Both the position numbers and the translations under genes were made by a program. Positions 15,541 to 16,339 of a stretch of 16,339 nucleotides of DNA are shown piece after piece. Positions within the stretch are counted from its first letter, which is position 1. Each line of letters begins with the position of its first letter. This DNA is from Acidobacteriaceae bacterium. Lineage in GTDB: Bacteria > Acidobacteriota > Vicinamibacteria > Vicinamibacterales > CAVVIG01. Location of the stretch: positions 1 through 16,339 of the forward strand of contig JAISPN010000289.1 of the NCBI GenBank assembly GCA_031274845.1, written 5' to 3'. The notes under the pieces are model-generated. The model searched no databases and had not been told where the DNA came from. It saw only the letters and a program-made list of their open reading frames with translations.

Positions 15541-15990
15541 TTATTTGGTGGGTGCCTGCGCCTTGTGCGCCTCGACATAGGACCGCAGCACGGCATTGAT
15601 GCGCGTCTGGTACCGGGTGCCCGTGTGTTTGAAAAACGCCAGCACATCCCCATCGATCCGCAGGGTGATTTGCTGTTTTGCGTGCGGAAAATCGACGGCC
15701 TTGACCCACACCGCATCCGGCCGGGACGGGATGTCGCGGTAATTAATCTGCTCGTCAGGCATCGCCGCCAGTGCGTCCAGCCGCGCGCGCTGCCTGGCCG
15801 TCAGGCGCGGCGGCTTGCTGTGGTCAAGGGTTCGCTTCACGATGACCCACCGCGCCTCTCCGTACTCCTCGCGTCCGTCATACCGTTCAATCCGCCCACG
15901 GTCATAAAACACCAACTGGGCATCCGTGAAGGCCACGCCATGGTCTTTCAGATTACGTGCGGCCTTTCGGGCATCCCATTCGAGTTCCAT
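15541..15990 (-). CDS. BrnT-BrnA chimera: half a toxin fused in frame to its antitoxin
   Basis: 149 residues in one frame. Residues 1-50 (MELEWDARKAARNLKDHGVAF, then YGEARWVI) match the first half of BrnT-type RNase toxins, which normally continue for about 40 more residues ending in an RIISARKA-like strand. That half is absent. From residue 51 the chain is BrnA/DUF4415: KRTLDHSKPPRLTARQ, then KQQITLRIDGDVLAFFK and GTRYQTRINAVLRSYV, the ribbon-helix-helix DNA-binding end. The native order is brnT then brnA, so an internal deletion would produce this. Codon 51 is GTG (15840..15838) with GGTGGG five bases upstream, so the antitoxin alone could also be made. The toxin is probably inactive. The promoter remains. 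Confidence 0.8.
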   Translation of the reverse strand: MELEWDARKAARNLKDHGVAFTDAQLVFYDRGRIERYDGREEYGEARWVIVKRTLDHSKPPRLTARQRARLDALAAMPDEQINYRDIPSRPDAVWVKAVDFPHAKQQITLRIDGDVLAFFKHTGTRYQTRINAVLRSYVEAHKAQAPTK

Positions 15991-15999
15991 GGGAAGTGT

Positions 16000-16027
16000 A
16001 TCGTAATTATTTTTGTAGTGACGTCAA
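16000..16027 (-). promoter_or_regulatory. Promoter and palindrome of the BrnT-BrnA gene
   Basis: On the minus strand, -35 TTGACG (16027..16022), a 16-bp spacer and -10 TACGAT (16005..16000). The -10 ends nine bases before the ATG at 15990, with no Shine-Dalgarno. The palindrome TGACGTCA (16019-16026) covers the -35, and TAATTA (16004-16009) touches the -10. BrnA normally represses its own operon through its ribbon-helix-helix domain, so one of these is a candidate operator. Confidence 0.6.
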
Positions 16028-16064
16028 GCCGCGCGCGTCCGGCGAAGGCGCGGACGTTCCGGTG

Positions 16065-16078
16065 ATCTGGTCATTGAA
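16065..16078 (-). repeat. GACCAGAT-type short repeat, inverted copy
   Basis: On the minus strand it reads TTCAATGACCAGAT, matching the copies at 15514 and 16195 over ATGACCAGAT but in the opposite orientation. Confidence 0.55.
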
Positions 16079-16172
16079 CGAGTGGGGGCTCATCTCGCTG
16101 GCTGTCTGGGAATCCTGACTGCGTGCGGTGTGAGACTTGACGGGAACGCACGAGCGGTTCATGCGTGCCCCC

Positions 16173-16208
16173 AAATGACCAGACGACCAGATTTGAATGA
16201 CCAGATGG
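16173..16208 (+). repeat. Cluster of three GACCAGAT-type repeats
   Basis: AAATGACCAGA (16173-16183), GACCAGAT (16185-16192) and TTGAATGACCAGATGG (16193-16208) follow one another almost without gaps. The third, with its 5' TTGA, resembles the inverted copy at 16065. Possibly an intergenic repeat family of this genome. Confidence 0.6.
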
Positions 16209-16215
16209 TGAGAGG

Positions 16216-16251
16216 CCGTGCGCCTTCTCCCTGTCAGAGAGCGGCGCACGG
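16216..16251 (-). terminator. Hairpin after Ig-like gene, terminator candidate
   Basis: A perfect 9-bp stem, CCGTGCGCC (16216-16224) with GGCGCACGG (16243-16251), with a further 4-bp TCTC/GAGA pair inside and a CCTGTCA loop. It lies 21 nt beyond the stop of the minus-strand Ig-like gene. No T-run follows on the minus strand, so an intrinsic terminator is only possible. Confidence 0.45.
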
Positions 16252-16272
16252 ACGTGCCGGAATGTCGCGGCG

Positions 16273-16339
16273 TTAGTTGACGCTGATGATGGCGGTGGCG
16301 GTTTTGCCGCCCGAGTTGGTGGTGGCGGTGATGGTGAAC
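16273..16339 (-). CDS. C-terminus of an Ig-like-domain surface protein, partial
   Basis: On the minus strand the last 21 codons read FTITATTNSGGKTATAIISVN and then TAA (16275..16273). The pattern ...TITATNSGG...ATA.ISV is the final strand pair of bacterial putative-Ig (He_PIG-like) domains, found in large secreted or surface proteins. The rest lies beyond the right edge, so size and function are unknown. Short, but the motif and the clean stop support it. Confidence 0.6.
   Translation of the reverse strand, partial: FTITATTNSGGKTATAIISVN

Noticed and set aside
16036..16056. 6-bp inverted repeat CGTCCG / CGGACG upstream of the BrnT-BrnA promoter
   Set aside because: Short, GC-only and expected by chance in this composition; no position relative to a gene end that suggests a terminator.
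1..16339. CRISPR arrays, tRNA or rRNA genes, insertion-sequence transposases
   Set aside because: Looked for regular spaced repeats, tRNA-like arms and transposase motifs; none seen.

Overview
This is a GC-rich bacterial chromosomal window with tightly packed genes on both strands. Codon use is heavily G/C at third positions, and the proteins look Gram-negative (an outer-membrane porin and several Sec signal peptides). Protein style suggests an Acidobacteriota-type bacterium, perhaps Vicinamibacteria: an exported DinB-like protein with a Gly-rich tail, a DUF411 protein, and NifJ beside a GltD-like flavoprotein. That placement is inference; no rRNA or other marker is present to fix it.

Region 1 (1-3211). 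The end of a small K+-channel-like membrane protein runs tail-to-tail into an RlmA-type rRNA methyltransferase. The methyltransferase lies just downstream of an exported DUF411 metal-binding protein on the same strand. A divergent control region holding nested inverted repeats separates these from an exported DinB-like protein. A short-chain dehydrogenase follows after a hairpin.

Region 2 (3228-7257). A two-gene DNA-repair operon, mrfA-mrfB (yprA-yprB), encodes a DEXH helicase with a Cys-rich C-terminus and a DEDD exonuclease. Their coding regions overlap by ATGA, and a good promoter sits almost at the first codon. The mrfB tail overlaps the convergent rpmE gene (ribosomal protein L31).

Region 3 (7317-8311). 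A VapBC-type toxin-antitoxin pair is preceded by a clear promoter and two stacked palindromes.

Region 4 (8312-15491). An OprB-like porin is followed by a redox cluster: a GltD-like FAD/NAD(P) protein with extra [4Fe-4S] domains, a small four-helix membrane protein, and a full-length pyruvate:ferredoxin oxidoreductase (NifJ). The two redox enzymes probably pass electrons between 2-oxoacid oxidation, ferredoxin and NAD(P)H.

Region 5 (15492-16339). A single minus-strand ORF joins the first half of a BrnT toxin in frame to an essentially complete BrnA antitoxin. It keeps a promoter and a palindrome and is bracketed by copies of a short GACCAGAT repeat. The window ends in the last 21 codons of an Ig-like surface protein.

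The observations most worth following are the BrnT-BrnA chimera, the shared promoter architecture of the two toxin-antitoxin loci, the recurrent TANNNT box 6-9 nt before start codons (suggesting leaderless mRNAs), the GMG selectivity-filter-like motif in the first protein, and two long tail-to-tail coding overlaps.
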